A stretch of 64,000 nt of DNA from Pseudomonadota bacterium (lineage in GTDB: Bacteria; Desulfobacterota; Desulfobulbia; Desulfobulbales; SURF-16). This document shows positions 1-7,732 of the stretch, piece by piece (position 1 is the first letter of the stretch; every line of letters starts with the position of its first letter). The stretch is taken from positions 62,001 through 126,000 of the forward strand of contig JAHJKA010000048.1 in NCBI GenBank assembly GCA_018822545.1. The letters are read 5' to 3'. The notes under the pieces were generated by a model. That model did not search any database. It had not been told where the DNA came from and was given only the letters and a program-made list of their open reading frames with translations. Both the position numbers and the translations under genes were made by a program.

Positions 1-200
1 ATCCGATTGCCGCAGACATGGTCGGGATGGCCATGGGTGGCAATGATATATTCGATGGTGAGCCCTTCCTTCTTGCACACGGCGAGGATGGCCTGCTCAT
101 CACCACCCGGATCGACAATGACGCCTTTCTTGGTCTCCTCACAGCCCAGGACATAGCAACACACGGCCATGGAACCCACAACTTTCTGTCTGATCAACAC
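1..200 (-). CDS. MBL-fold metallo-hydrolase, N-terminal part (runs off left edge)
   Basis: Reading the complement from a GTG at 198-200 gives 66 codons of a metallo-beta-lactamase-fold protein before the window ends. The metal-binding motif THGHPDH (HxHxDH) lies near residue 56, preceded by a VDPGGD segment, the usual layout of glyoxalase-II-like hydrolases. A strong Shine-Dalgarno, GAGGTG, sits 7 bases before the GTG, which decides the start. It follows the mrp gene on the same strand with a 128-base gap that holds an inverted repeat. The family hydrolyses thioesters or similar bonds with two metals; the substrate cannot be told from this fragment. The C-terminal part is outside the window. 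Confidence 0.85.
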   Translation of the reverse strand, partial: MLIRQKVVGSMAVCCYVLGCEETKKGVIVDPGGDEQAILAVCKKEGLTIEYIIATHGHPDHVCGNR

Positions 201-234
201 GATCGTTTCACCTCTAAATCTAAAAAAATCTTGC

Positions 235-301
235 GACCACAACATACACGAAGGGCCGTACGTTCCAATAAACTCCGTGCCCTTCGTGTACGTTGTAGGT
301 C
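235..301. repeat. Imperfect inverted repeat between mrp and the MBL gene
   Basis: Arms at 235-256 and 279-301 are complementary apart from one extra base and one A/G difference. They share the core CACGAAGGGC / GCCCTTCGTG and are separated by a 22-base loop. No T-run follows on the minus strand, so it is not a typical intrinsic terminator. It could be an mRNA-processing hairpin or a dispersed palindromic repeat. Confidence 0.7.
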
Positions 302-328
302 AAACAAACCTGGCTTATAAAATCAACA

Positions 329-1285
329 TTAACAGTCGCAGGTATCAGGATTGCAAGTGCCCCCGCAGCCACAGCTTGAACTGGAAGTGGCACCTGCCAT
401 GGCCAGAGTCGGTTTTTGCTTGCCACATACTTTTTCAACATTATCGATAACATGATTGAAGGCAGTAATGGCAGGACTCTCGGCGTTTGAGGTCAAATAA
501 GGGGCGCCATCATCACCGCCCATCACAATTTTGGGATCCACGGGGATTTTACCCAAGAAATTAAGGCCGAAATCCTTAGCGGTTTTTTCACCGCCGCCGC
601 TTTTAAAAATCTCCACGGTATTGCTGCAATGTGGGCACACAAAACCACTCATATTCTCCACCATGCCTACCACTTCCATTTTGACATGTTTACAGAAATT
701 AAGAGATTTGCGGACATCGGCCAGGGCAATCTCCTGGGGAGTGGTAACAACAACGGCCTTGGCATCTTTAATGTTTTGAGCAACAGAAAGAGGCTCATCA
801 CCGGTACCTGGAGGAGCATCAATGATCAGATAGTCAAGATCACCCCAGTCAAGATCGGCGATAAACTGTCTGATAGCCTGAACTTTCAAGGGGCCGCGCC
901 AGATGATGGGATCATCACGATTCTCCATCATATATTCCAGGGAAATAACCTTGAGATTGTCGCCATACAGCATGGGCGGCAGAAGTCCACCCTTCTTAAC
1001 ATTGGCATCAGCCAAGCGGCTGGTCAGATTCAGCATGCGACAGATATCAGGGCCATGGAGATCAACATCCATCAATCCCACCTTATAGCCGCGATTTGCT
1101 AGCCCCAATGCCAGATTAACAGAGACTGTTGACTTACCAACACCGCCCTTGCCGCTCATAACCAAGAGTTTGTTTTTAATGCGGCCAAGTGATGATGTAA
1201 TTGCCATATCCTGCTGGGAAATCTTTGCATCAACCGAACCACAGCTTCCACTTTTACAACTGGAGCCGCTTCCACATCCTGCCAT
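329..1285 (-). CDS. mrp: Mrp/NBP35-type P-loop ATPase, Fe-S cluster carrier
   Basis: A 318-residue deviant-Walker P-loop ATPase of the Mrp/NBP35 (ApbC) family, whose members carry and transfer Fe-S clusters to apoproteins in the cytoplasm. The Walker A GKGGVGKS is at about 45-52, the switch region DAPPGTGDE near 157-164, and the cluster-binding CPHC at 217-220. Both ends are cysteine-rich: an N-terminal stretch with C4, C10 and C15, and a C-terminal tail with several more, so additional metal or cluster binding is likely. The start is supported by GAGGAGG 6-7 bases upstream. It is the first of two minus-strand genes, the next being the MBL hydrolase. ATP-driven Fe-S delivery is family knowledge; client proteins are unknown. 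Confidence 0.93.
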   Translation of the reverse strand: MAGCGSGSSCKSGSCGSVDAKISQQDMAITSSLGRIKNKLLVMSGKGGVGKSTVSVNLALGLANRGYKVGLMDVDLHGPDICRMLNLTSRLADANVKKGGLLPPMLYGDNLKVISLEYMMENRDDPIIWRGPLKVQAIRQFIADLDWGDLDYLIIDAPPGTGDEPLSVAQNIKDAKAVVVTTPQEIALADVRKSLNFCKHVKMEVVGMVENMSGFVCPHCSNTVEIFKSGGGEKTAKDFGLNFLGKIPVDPKIVMGGDDGAPYLTSNAESPAITAFNHVIDNVEKVCGKQKPTLAMAGATSSSSCGCGGTCNPDTCDC

Positions 1286-1656
1286 GATACTACCTCCTCA
1301 AAATGTATCGTCCCTCTCTACATGCCTGTAAAAGAAACGGCACAAGAATATCGCTGCTAAGGGTCTATATAAAAAAATCTTAAAAATAAATGGTCTAAAA
1401 AGAGAACAAAAAGAAACAGGTTGCAATATATACTGCACTCTCACCCCTTTTCAAATAGGCAAGAAAATGCTCTCACCACGGCGCGAACTAAAAATTGCCC
1501 TTTTCAACAATAAGACAATACCCTGTAATGTCCAGCGCATTCCCATGGGAAAACAAGGAAATCACCATAAAAAAACCCGATTGCAGCAAGCGGCCTGCAA
1601 TCGGGTCATCCCATGAAATGCTCACACCATAACAGCGTGAACCACAGATAATATTC
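1286..1656. other. Intergenic region, 371 bases
   Basis: No convincing gene on either strand. The right part holds the terminator of the CheX-like gene (1568-1606). The left part, A+T-rich around 1360-1420, presumably carries the mrp promoter, but I could not pick a clear -35/-10 pair. Confidence 0.6.
1568..1606 (-). terminator. Rho-independent terminator of the CheX-like gene
   Basis: An 11-base-pair perfect stem (1576-1586 with 1595-1605) with an 8-base loop is followed on the minus strand by a run of eight Ts. Confidence 0.88.
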
Positions 1657-2196
1657 CTAAAACTTTGTTTCGATGAACTCCAGTCTTTCCAAGGCCAATT
1701 CAATATGGAAACGGTGCGTATCAATACTAAAGGCAACACGGCGGTTATCCTGATAATCAAGATCGGGGGTGAGGGTGATGGCACTGTTTAAGGCTAACGC
1801 CTTTGGTTGGCCAAAATAGGAGGTTAATTCAAATTTTGCTTCCACCATCTGCATGGCACGCCCCATGATCTGGTTGGTGAGTTCACCAATGGTATCCACC
1901 ACCTCGCTGGAAGTTGCCTCTTTAGCAAGCTCTTCTTCAGGAAGACCCATATTAAGCATATAATTACGATAGAGACTCATGGCCGCAGCAGCAGAGAAGT
2001 GCATGACCACCAGACCATTATAATCACCGGAGAACTGAACGAAACTCCCTAGATCAGGCTTCAAACAGACCTTTGGCACCGCAATAAAGGTTGAAGAGTA
2101 TTTAATTTTCTTTTTCGTGTTTTTTTCTAAGGTCTTTTGAGCGGCGAGAGCCAGGATATTTGCAATGGTATCAATGGTAACGGTTGTTTCTGCCAT
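1657..2196 (-). CDS. CheX-like domain protein (DUF3334 family)
   Basis: A 179-residue soluble protein that closely resembles the DUF3334 family, related in fold to the CheX/CheC phosphatases of chemotaxis. Recognisable family segments are KPDLGSFVQF in the first half, YRNYMLNMG in the middle, and GELTNQIMGR followed by GQPKALALNSAI in the second half. The start at 2196 follows CGAGGA; a longer frame reaching 2301 lacks a ribosome site and family similarity. The gene is monocistronic: its own terminator follows and a divergent ABC-F gene lies upstream. A role in dephosphorylating or binding a response regulator is inference from the fold; no chemotaxis genes are adjacent. A CheY-like regulator occurs at 62225-62623. 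Confidence 0.8.
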   Translation of the reverse strand: MAETTVTIDTIANILALAAQKTLEKNTKKKIKYSSTFIAVPKVCLKPDLGSFVQFSGDYNGLVVMHFSAAAAMSLYRNYMLNMGLPEEELAKEATSSEVVDTIGELTNQIMGRAMQMVEAKFELTSYFGQPKALALNSAITLTPDLDYQDNRRVAFSIDTHRFHIELALERLEFIETKF

Positions 2197-2309
2197 GGAA
2201 TCCTCGTTGTTTTGCGTAATAAAAAAACTTTCTAAGTTAGAAATAACAGCTATAGTCAGCGACCTTTCACTACATTTCTCCACCTTTCTTTCAATACACA
2301 ATCCTTATC

Positions 2310-2338
2310 TTGAAAGGGGTGCGAGACTTTTTTATATT
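2310..2338 (+). promoter_or_regulatory. Sigma70-type promoter for the ABC-F gene
   Basis: TTGAAA (2310-2315), 17-base spacer, TATATT (2333-2338). It lies about 115 bases upstream of the ABC-F start and points to it. Confidence 0.55.
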
Positions 2339-2451
2339 ACTTTATTATGGTATTGTGTTGTAATTTTTTTTCCAGCTTTCTTCACAAGTTACCTTCGCCA
2401 ATGGCTCTGCAACCTCTCTAACTACACTCTCTACCAAGACTTCCCCAACTC

Positions 2452-4245
2452 ATGGCCCACATACTCAGTTGCCAAAACGTCAGCAAATCCTTTGGCGTCC
2501 ATACCCTGTTTTCTGATATTTCTCTCAGCTTTGAAATGAAAACGCGAACCGGCCTCATTGGGCCAAACGGTTCCGGAAAATCAACATTACTCTCCATTCT
2601 CGCTGGCACCACAGAGCCCGATAGCGGTCGCCTTTTTCTCACAAAGCAGATGCGGGTGGTGTACCTCAGCCAAAGTGAAAATTTTGATGGCGCCAAAAGT
2701 GTCATGGAAGTTGTCATGGAATCCATCGGCGATCACGATGAAGATCACAAAATACTCTCAGCCCATATGGCGCTCAGTCAGGCTGAGTTCCCCGATACCG
2801 AAGCCAAAGTCGCAACCCTTTCCGGAGGCTGGCTCAAGCGCCTGTCAATCGCCTGCGCCCTGGCCCAGGATCCTGACCTGCTTCTTTTGGATGAGCCAAC
2901 CAACCACCTGGATATCCGCACCATCCTCTGGCTGGAGAAAATACTGCGTGATGCGCCCTTTGCCTTTGTTCTCGTCAGCCATGACCGTCTTTTCTTAGAA
3001 AATGTCTGCAACCGGATCATTGAACTTAACCGTTGTTACCCTGATGGTTTCTTGAGCTACCCTGGCAATTACAGCCAGTTCCTGGAAAAACGTAGCGACT
3101 TTCTCAACTCCCAGCAAGAACAAGAGGCGAGTCTGGCCAACAAAGTCAAAAGAGAGGTGGAATGGTTACGCCGCGGCCCAAAGGCCCGCGCCACCAAGGC
3201 CAGGTCCCGTATTGATGAGGCGTATCGCCTGCAAGACGAGCTTTCCCGCGTCCGCAAACGTAATCAATCAGAAAATCAACTGCAGATTGATGTCACCGGA
3301 ACGGGCCGCAAGACCAAGAAGCTTCTCTCTGCTGAGAAGATCAGCAAGAAGATGGGTGACACCACCCTATTTTCAGATCTGTCCTTTGACCTTGGTCCCG
3401 GAGTCCGCCTTGGTCTGGCCGGCAATAATGGCTGCGGCAAAACAACCTTGATGCACATCCTTTACGGTTCCCTGCCATGTGATGAAGGTGTTGTCCGCCG
3501 GGCAGATGGTCTCAAGATCTCACTTTTTGATCAGAAACGTGAACATCTCGATCTGAATCAAACCCTGAGGCGAGCCTTGGCCCCGGACGGGGACAGTATT
3601 GTTCACCAAGGGCGCAGTATCCATGTGGCCGGCTGGGCAAAACGATTCCTCTTTAGCCCTGATCAGCTGGAGATGCCCGTCTCCCACCTCTCTGGCGGCG
3701 AGCAGGCCCGTATCCTCATTGCCCGCTTCATGCTGCAAGAGTCAGACATCCTCCTGCTTGATGAACCCACCAATGACCTTGACATCAGCTCCATTAATGT
3801 TCTTGAGGAAAACCTTCTGGACTTCCCCGGCGCGCTGGTGCTGGTCAGCCACGACCGGACATTCCTTGATAACATTGCGACCCAGATCATCGGGTTCAAT
3901 GAACAAGACCACACAGCCACCCTGTATGGCGATTACCGCCAGTGGCTGACAAATCTTGACAAAAGCAAGGAACCGCCAAAGACCAAAACAGTGGTGACCA
4001 AGCAAAAACAGGTGGCGAAAAAAAAGCTCACCTACAAAGAACAAAAAGAACTCGCTGAAATTGAAGGGGTCATTCTTGCGACTGAAAAACAGCTAGCGAC
4101 CTGCCGGGAAAAGGTGGTGGCGCCTGAGATTATGGCAGATCAGGAAACTCTCAACCACTGGTGCACCGAGCTCACATCATGTCAGGGTAAAATCGACGCT
4201 CTGTACCTACGCTGGGATGAGCTTGAAAAAAAACAGGCTGAATAG
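2452..4245 (+). CDS. ABC-F family ATPase (Uup-like)
   Basis: A 597-residue soluble protein with two ABC ATPase domains and no membrane segment, the hallmark of ABC-F proteins, which act on ribosomes or, for Uup, on nucleic-acid structures. The first domain has GPNGSGKST near 37-45 and LLLLDEPTNHLD; the second has AGNNGCGKTT near 325, LSGGEQARI and LLLLDEPTNDLD. A charged linker rich in Lys/Arg joins the domains. The lysine-rich C-terminal 90 residues look like the coiled coil of Uup/EttA-type proteins. The ribosome-binding site is weak. It is a single gene, convergent with the next minus-strand gene. The ABC-F assignment is firm; Uup as subfamily is a guess from the C-terminal coiled coil. 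Confidence 0.92.
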   Translation: MAHILSCQNVSKSFGVHTLFSDISLSFEMKTRTGLIGPNGSGKSTLLSILAGTTEPDSGRLFLTKQMRVVYLSQSENFDGAKSVMEVVMESIGDHDEDHKILSAHMALSQAEFPDTEAKVATLSGGWLKRLSIACALAQDPDLLLLDEPTNHLDIRTILWLEKILRDAPFAFVLVSHDRLFLENVCNRIIELNRCYPDGFLSYPGNYSQFLEKRSDFLNSQQEQEASLANKVKREVEWLRRGPKARATKARSRIDEAYRLQDELSRVRKRNQSENQLQIDVTGTGRKTKKLLSAEKISKKMGDTTLFSDLSFDLGPGVRLGLAGNNGCGKTTLMHILYGSLPCDEGVVRRADGLKISLFDQKREHLDLNQTLRRALAPDGDSIVHQGRSIHVAGWAKRFLFSPDQLEMPVSHLSGGEQARILIARFMLQESDILLLDEPTNDLDISSINVLEENLLDFPGALVLVSHDRTFLDNIATQIIGFNEQDHTATLYGDYRQWLTNLDKSKEPPKTKTVVTKQKQVAKKKLTYKEQKELAEIEGVILATEKQLATCREKVVAPEIMADQETLNHWCTELTSCQGKIDALYLRWDELEKKQAE

Positions 4246-4262
4246 GGTTCAAAGAGCATAAT

Positions 4263-4294
4263 GTCGCCTTGAATATGAGAATATTAAAGGCGAC
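4263..4294. terminator. Possible bidirectional hairpin between convergent genes
   Basis: An 8-base-pair perfect stem, GTCGCCTT with AAGGCGAC, with a 16-base A+T-rich loop between the ABC-F gene and the convergent gene at 4330. There is no T-run on either side, so terminator function is uncertain. Confidence 0.35.
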
Positions 4295-4329
4295 CCTAGG
4301 CGAGCTTCCTATGAAAAATCACACCGCGT

Positions 4330-4824
4330 TCAGATCGGTGCCTGTTCCTGTTCATTAATGAGGCCATGGGCCTTACCCACTCTGTAGACAAGCTCCATAA
4401 AGCCTTTTGGCAGCGGCACGTCACGCTCCTCAATAAGAACTCCCAAATCCCGGGCCCGGCCCAGCACCGTCGCCTCGTCGCCATCAATGCCTTCCTGGTA
4501 ATTGCAGAGATAATGGATACGCAGGGCATCGGTTAGGGGAATGCGGAGTTCCTTGAAATTTGTGACCAATCCGGCAAGTTCCGCATCAATCCTCGCCCTG
4601 TTGCAAGCCGCAAAGGCAACAAACTTATCCTCAGGATTTGGCGTGCCAAAGAGCTCATTCATCACCGCAGCAGCCAGCATGCCATAAAACTGTGGCTCCT
4701 CGCCCGGTGAACTCTCACTGAAATAATCGCGCATCTGCTTAAAAAAAATCATCCGCACAAGATCAACACCTTCCCGCAGGCTCGGGATAAAACTCCTCGC
4801 CATTTTTTTATCCTTATCTGCCAT
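4330..4824 (-). CDS. Uncharacterised cytoplasmic protein, 164 aa
   Basis: A soluble, mostly helical protein I do not recognise. It has no signal peptide, membrane segment or known motif; a Lys/Asp-rich start (MADKDKKMARSF) is followed by alternating charged and hydrophobic helices and a proline- and glutamate-containing tail. The start at 4824 is chosen because GGAAGAG stands 6 bases upstream; a longer frame to 4872 would overlap the preceding gene. It follows the M23-like gene on the same strand by 25 bases, so the two are probably cotranscribed. Codon use looks like that of its neighbours. No function is proposed. Confidence 0.75.
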   Translation of the reverse strand: MADKDKKMARSFIPSLREGVDLVRMIFFKQMRDYFSESSPGEEPQFYGMLAAAVMNELFGTPNPEDKFVAFAACNRARIDAELAGLVTNFKELRIPLTDALRIHYLCNYQEGIDGDEATVLGRARDLGVLIEERDVPLPKGFMELVYRVGKAHGLINEQEQAPI

Positions 4825-4849
4825 TATTACTCTTCCATCGCTTAAAGAT

Positions 4850-5386
4850 TTATTCTGAAAAAGGCCGGACAAACCGCAGTTTTTTTTGAGCCAGGATTGC
4901 TGGCCAACTCAAGTTCTCGGGCAAATCACGCCAGTCTCCCTGTAAAAATGAAACATGAAGATGAGCAGGCACGTCACCTTTTGCCGCTGCAACCTGACCC
5001 ACCCCATCTCCCTCGTGCAATATCTGCCCCACATGCACATGCGGGGAGATATGGGCAAGGACATACATACCACTCGTCCCCTCCTGCTTCTCGGCATGCA
5101 AAAAAACAGACTGCCCGAGAAAATCAGGACACAAGGCAACAACCCGACCATGACAAGGGGCCGGCACTAAATGCTGCGTCAGATAATGAACCTTCCCCAA
5201 GCTGTCTTCATAACAGAAAAAATCTATTCCTTCATGGGGTCGAGGTCTTTTTTTACGAACTGTCGACCACCAGTATTCCAGATCATCAAAAGCCATCCCT
5301 GGCTCCAGTAACCAGCATCTGAAGAAGTGTTTTTCTTTTTTGCTTAAGGCAGAAAAAAAGCTGCCGAACCTCGTTAAACTGATCAT
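4850..5386 (-). CDS. M23/LytM-like metallopeptidase-fold protein lacking a signal peptide
   Basis: A 178-residue protein with the motif order of LytM-type M23 peptidases: RPHEGIDF (HxxxD) near residue 51, a middle histidine in VLAHISP, and AHLHVSF (HxH) near 143. M23 enzymes are zinc endopeptidases that cut peptidoglycan cross-bridges and normally act outside the membrane. Here no signal peptide or membrane helix is visible; the N-terminus, MISLTRFGSFFSALSKKEKH, is not hydrophobic enough. Either the true start is mis-set, it is exported with another protein, or the fold has been reused in the cytoplasm. It is cotranscribed with the unknown gene at 4330-4824. Family assignment rests on the three spaced motifs. 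Confidence 0.7.
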   Translation of the reverse strand: MISLTRFGSFFSALSKKEKHFFRCWLLEPGMAFDDLEYWWSTVRKKRPRPHEGIDFFCYEDSLGKVHYLTQHLVPAPCHGRVVALCPDFLGQSVFLHAEKQEGTSGMYVLAHISPHVHVGQILHEGDGVGQVAAAKGDVPAHLHVSFLQGDWRDLPENLSWPAILAQKKLRFVRPFSE

Positions 5387-5443
5387 CTCCCGCTTGTCCC
5401 CAGATCTTTATTTTAAGGCCCCACTCACCATCTAACAAACGAG

Positions 5444-5472
5444 TTGATCTCAACCAAAACTTCTAGTAACAT
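5444..5472 (+). promoter_or_regulatory. Sigma70-type promoter of the first PilZ gene
   Basis: TTGATC (5444-5449), 17-base spacer, TAACAT (5467-5472), about 50 bases before the PilZ start. The same TTGATC -35 box recurs before the next two genes. Confidence 0.5.
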
Positions 5473-5508
5473 TTCTGAAATAGATTTATAAATCTTCTTT
5501 TTGCAGAT

Positions 5509-5525
5509 TGGAGATACTCCAGATG
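5509..5525 (+). promoter_or_regulatory. Shine-Dalgarno inside a mini-hairpin, first PilZ gene
   Basis: TGGAG (5509-5513), three bases, CTCCA (5517-5521), then ATG at 5523. GGAG is the likely ribosome site, 9 bases from the ATG, and the CTCC that follows can pair with it. The same arrangement occurs at 6164-6180. Confidence 0.5.
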
Positions 5526-5888
5526 AACATTGCCAAAGAACGCCGAAAACATCAACGATTCGAAGCTCTCGACAACATCCTCGCCATCAATACTTCGAGT
5601 TTTGGCCAAGTCATCAATGTAAGCATGAGCGGCCTGCGCATCAAATATTTACTGCGTCGCAACGACCCCTTTCACCATGCCTTTGATATCGCCCTGTTGA
5701 ATAATACCGGGGATCAATATATCGATAAGCTGCCCTGTAGAGTTGTTTCTTCCATTGATTTCACCCCCAGCATTATGCCCCAGAATCTTTTTGTCCGGGA
5801 AGTAGGCGTCATGTTTGATGACCTTACCTCTGCCCAGATAAACCAATTAGCAGATTTTGTCCTCCACAACACCTTAGTCTATGCCTGA
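5523..5888 (+). CDS. PilZ domain protein (first of tandem pair)
   Basis: A 121-residue protein that is essentially one PilZ domain, the beta-barrel receptor for cyclic di-GMP. The RxxxR motif is at R8-R12 (ERRKHQRF) and the second motif (D/N)xSxxG at N32-G37 (NVSMSG), so ligand binding should be intact. No output domain is attached, so it would act by protein contact, for example on motility, polysaccharide or pili. A paralog with the same motif positions follows 290 bases downstream, so this is a tandem duplication. The start is ATG 5523 with GGAG upstream; an in-frame TTG at 5508 lacks a ribosome site. Each copy seems to have its own promoter. Confidence 0.88.
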   Translation: MNIAKERRKHQRFEALDNILAINTSSFGQVINVSMSGLRIKYLLRRNDPFHHAFDIALLNNTGDQYIDKLPCRVVSSIDFTPSIMPQNLFVREVGVMFDDLTSAQINQLADFVLHNTLVYA

Positions 5889-6104
5889 TTTTGACAAATA
5901 CGACTAACCGGCCTCACTGAAGCTGCTTATCGCTGTCACCTCGAGAGTCTCTTTCGTGAGCACCTGCTGCCCTTTTTCCGCACTCCCCCCTCTTCCTTCC
6001 GGCCCGCAGCTTAAAAAAAACGGGCTTTTGCTTTTGCGCATCTCCCTTTGGTGATCAGACAGCACTTCATACACAAACCACACTGAACTTTTATTGCTAC
6101 CAGG

Positions 6105-6133
6105 TTGATCTTTAGGTCAGTCTGTTTTATTAT
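6105..6133 (+). promoter_or_regulatory. Sigma70-type promoter of the second PilZ gene
   Basis: TTGATC (6105-6110), 17-base spacer, TATTAT (6128-6133), about 45 bases before the ATG at 6178. Confidence 0.58.
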
Positions 6134-6163
6134 TTTTTTTAGTTTCTTTCGCATTTTTTATCG

Positions 6164-6180
6164 TGGAGGCGCTCCAGATG
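6164..6180 (+). promoter_or_regulatory. Shine-Dalgarno inside a mini-hairpin, second PilZ gene
   Basis: TGGAG (6164-6168), GCG, CTCCA (6172-6176), then ATG at 6178. The stem is identical to that at 5509-5521 while the three loop bases differ. Confidence 0.5.
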
Positions 6181-6552
6181 GACACAAACAAAGAACGTCG
6201 ACAACATCATCGTTTTAAATCGTTAGACAACATCGTTGCCCTCAACAACATGAATCTGGGTTCCGTCATCAATATGAGTATGGGCGGCATGCGTATAAAA
6301 TATTTACTCCGCCCTGGTGACTCATTAAAAAAATCATTAAAGATATCACTGCTGAATAATGAAGGCGATCAATACATAGACAACCTGCCTTGCAAAGTTG
6401 TCTCTTCTACTGATTCAGGGCCCATCCTCCCATCAACTGATCTTTCTACACGCGAGGTCGGAGTCAGGTTTACCAACCTTTCTTCTTCTCAGTTGACGAA
6501 ATTGTCAGATTTTGTAGTCCACAGACTCTTTACACTTAAGAGTAAGGAGTAA
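6178..6552 (+). CDS. PilZ domain protein (second of tandem pair)
   Basis: A 124-residue single-domain PilZ protein, paralog of the gene at 5523. RxxxR is at R8-R12 (ERRQHHRF) and NxSxxG at N32-G37 (NMSMGG), the same positions as in the first copy. The sequences remain alike along most of their length (for example LLNNEGDQYID against LLNNTGDQYID) and differ most after residue 80, where a serine/proline-rich loop precedes TREVGVRF. Cyclic-di-GMP binding is predicted; the partner is unknown. No diguanylate cyclase or phosphodiesterase gene is present in the window. Start choice: ATG 6178, with GGAG 9 bases before; an in-frame GTG at 6163 has no ribosome site. Confidence 0.88.
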   Translation: MDTNKERRQHHRFKSLDNIVALNNMNLGSVINMSMGGMRIKYLLRPGDSLKKSLKISLLNNEGDQYIDNLPCKVVSSTDSGPILPSTDLSTREVGVRFTNLSSSQLTKLSDFVVHRLFTLKSKE

Positions 6553-6900
6553 TGAGAGGAACCCTTCTCTTCCTAGAGAGATCAATTGTCGCATTGTGTA
6601 TTGCTTACCACCCTGGAAATACCTGCTCCAGACCCGTGAGGTTTCACCAACCACACCCGCAGGGCTTAGGTGTTCCATTTTACCTCTATTTCCGCCCAGC
6701 ATCCTCTTTTCTCCACCGCCTTTTCTTTCCCCAAAGTACCAATTATTGCTTTTCCGGCCTTGATCGTGTAGATATCAGTGCTTAATATCAAAAACTTCGT
6801 GCCTTCTCCAGACTGACAGACTGCTCTGTTATTATATTTCAGTAAGGCTGCACATACATGAGCCCCGTAATGCGTGGGTCAACCAAGAGGAGATTTATCC
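6553..6900 (+). other. Intergenic region, 348 bases, with a promoter at its right end
   Basis: No convincing gene on either strand; the open frames here have no ribosome site or recognisable sequence. The right third carries the promoter at 6760-6788. Confidence 0.6.
6760..6788 (+). promoter_or_regulatory. Sigma70-type promoter of the zinc-ribbon gene
   Basis: TTGATC (6760-6765), 17-base spacer, TAATAT (6783-6788). It would give a leader of roughly 105 bases before the ATG at 6901. Confidence 0.55.
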
Positions 6901-7557
6901 ATGCTCAACGCAGACGACTGTTTACGTTACTGTGAAATGGAATTTTACTGCCCCAACTGCAACACCAGGTTATCCCCCTGCGAAACCCCGCCTTTTCACA
7001 TTGGTGACGGCCTTGGCTGGGGCGCTGAGGTGATGTTTGTCTGTCTTAATGACGAATGCCCGCCTTATGTTAAGGGTTGGGAGCATATTGAAGCTGCCTA
7101 CGGTCATGTCGGTTCTTATCGTTATATGCGCCTTGCCAACGAGGAAAAAGGCGAACTGATGATGGTGGGCAATCAAATGGCCTTCACCGGCAGTGTTCTC
7201 GATCCCGAAGTAATCATGGCGGCCAATAAACGCTATCAGCAGGAGTGCGAGTGGGTCAAACAGCTTGACACCTGTGTTGCCGACAAGAATCTCACTCCGG
7301 TTATGGGTATTCTTTTAGATGAAAAGGCAAGCCTCAATAATAAAATGAAGGCCAGCCGCCTCCTTGTTCATCTCAACGATATTTCCTGTATTGATGCCCT
7401 GCGCAACCTTGAATACAAAAACGGTGACCTGGAAGTTCAAAGAAAACAGGCTATTACTGGAATTCTTAAAAACAATTACATGAAGGAATGTCCTGACTGT
7501 ATGGAGATCGTCAAGAACAAGGCTGCTAAATGTAAACACTGCGGCAAGGATCTTTAA
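6901..7557 (+). CDS. Double zinc-ribbon protein with HEAT-like middle
   Basis: A 218-residue cytoplasmic protein. The N-terminal part has CPNC at about 16-19 and a later CLNDEC, forming a first zinc site; the C-terminus is a classical zinc ribbon, CPDC then CKHCGKDL in the last 20 residues. Between them, helices at about 120-190 (LTPVMGILLDE, KASRLLVHL, CIDALRNLE) look like two or three HEAT/ARM-type repeats. Such proteins usually bind other proteins or nucleic acid; I do not recognise a named family. The start at 6901 is set by AGAGGAG 9 bases upstream. It is the last gene before tRNA-His and has its own promoter. Function unknown. Confidence 0.8.
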   Translation: MLNADDCLRYCEMEFYCPNCNTRLSPCETPPFHIGDGLGWGAEVMFVCLNDECPPYVKGWEHIEAAYGHVGSYRYMRLANEEKGELMMVGNQMAFTGSVLDPEVIMAANKRYQQECEWVKQLDTCVADKNLTPVMGILLDEKASLNNKMKASRLLVHLNDISCIDALRNLEYKNGDLEVQRKQAITGILKNNYMKECPDCMEIVKNKAAKCKHCGKDL

Positions 7558-7572
7558 GACAGAGATTTCCCC

Positions 7573-7601
7573 TTGCCATAAGAAAATCAATCTATTATAT
7601 A
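7573..7601 (+). promoter_or_regulatory. Promoter of tRNA-His
   Basis: TTGCCA (7573-7578), 17-base spacer, TATATA (7596-7601), about 40 bases before the mature tRNA. Confidence 0.6.
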
Positions 7602-7641
7602 CCGATTGTTCTTTTCGTACGCCTTAGCTGCGAAAATGCAT

Positions 7642-7719
7642 GGTGGGCGTAGCTCAGCTGGTGGTAGCCCCGGATTGTGGCTCCGGAGGTCGTGGGTTCA
7701 AGTCCCATCGCTCACCCCA
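7642..7719 (+). tRNA. tRNA-His (GTG anticodon), CCA encoded
   Basis: A complete cloverleaf. An extra G at 7642 (the G-1 of histidine tRNAs) faces the discriminator C at 7716. The acceptor stem 7643-7649 pairs with 7709-7715, with one G-T pair. The anticodon stem CCGGA/TCCGG encloses the loop TTGTGGC with anticodon GTG at 7677-7679. The T arm GTGGG-TTCAAGT-CCCAT is normal apart from an outer G-T pair. CCA is encoded at 7717-7719. The D arm is slightly unusual: GCTC pairs with TAGC through only three pairs, leaving a C-T mismatch at 13-22. It has its own promoter and terminator. Confidence 0.96.
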
Positions 7720-7732
7720 TTTATAATAAAAC

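Noticed and set aside
6002..6030. Terminator after the first PilZ gene
   Set aside because: GCCCG pairs with CGGGC followed by TTTT, but the stem is only five pairs with a 14-base A-rich loop; too weak to list.
5889..6177. Cyclic-di-GMP (GEMM) riboswitch near the PilZ genes
   Set aside because: I looked for the GEMM core sequences and paired arms before both PilZ genes and found none.
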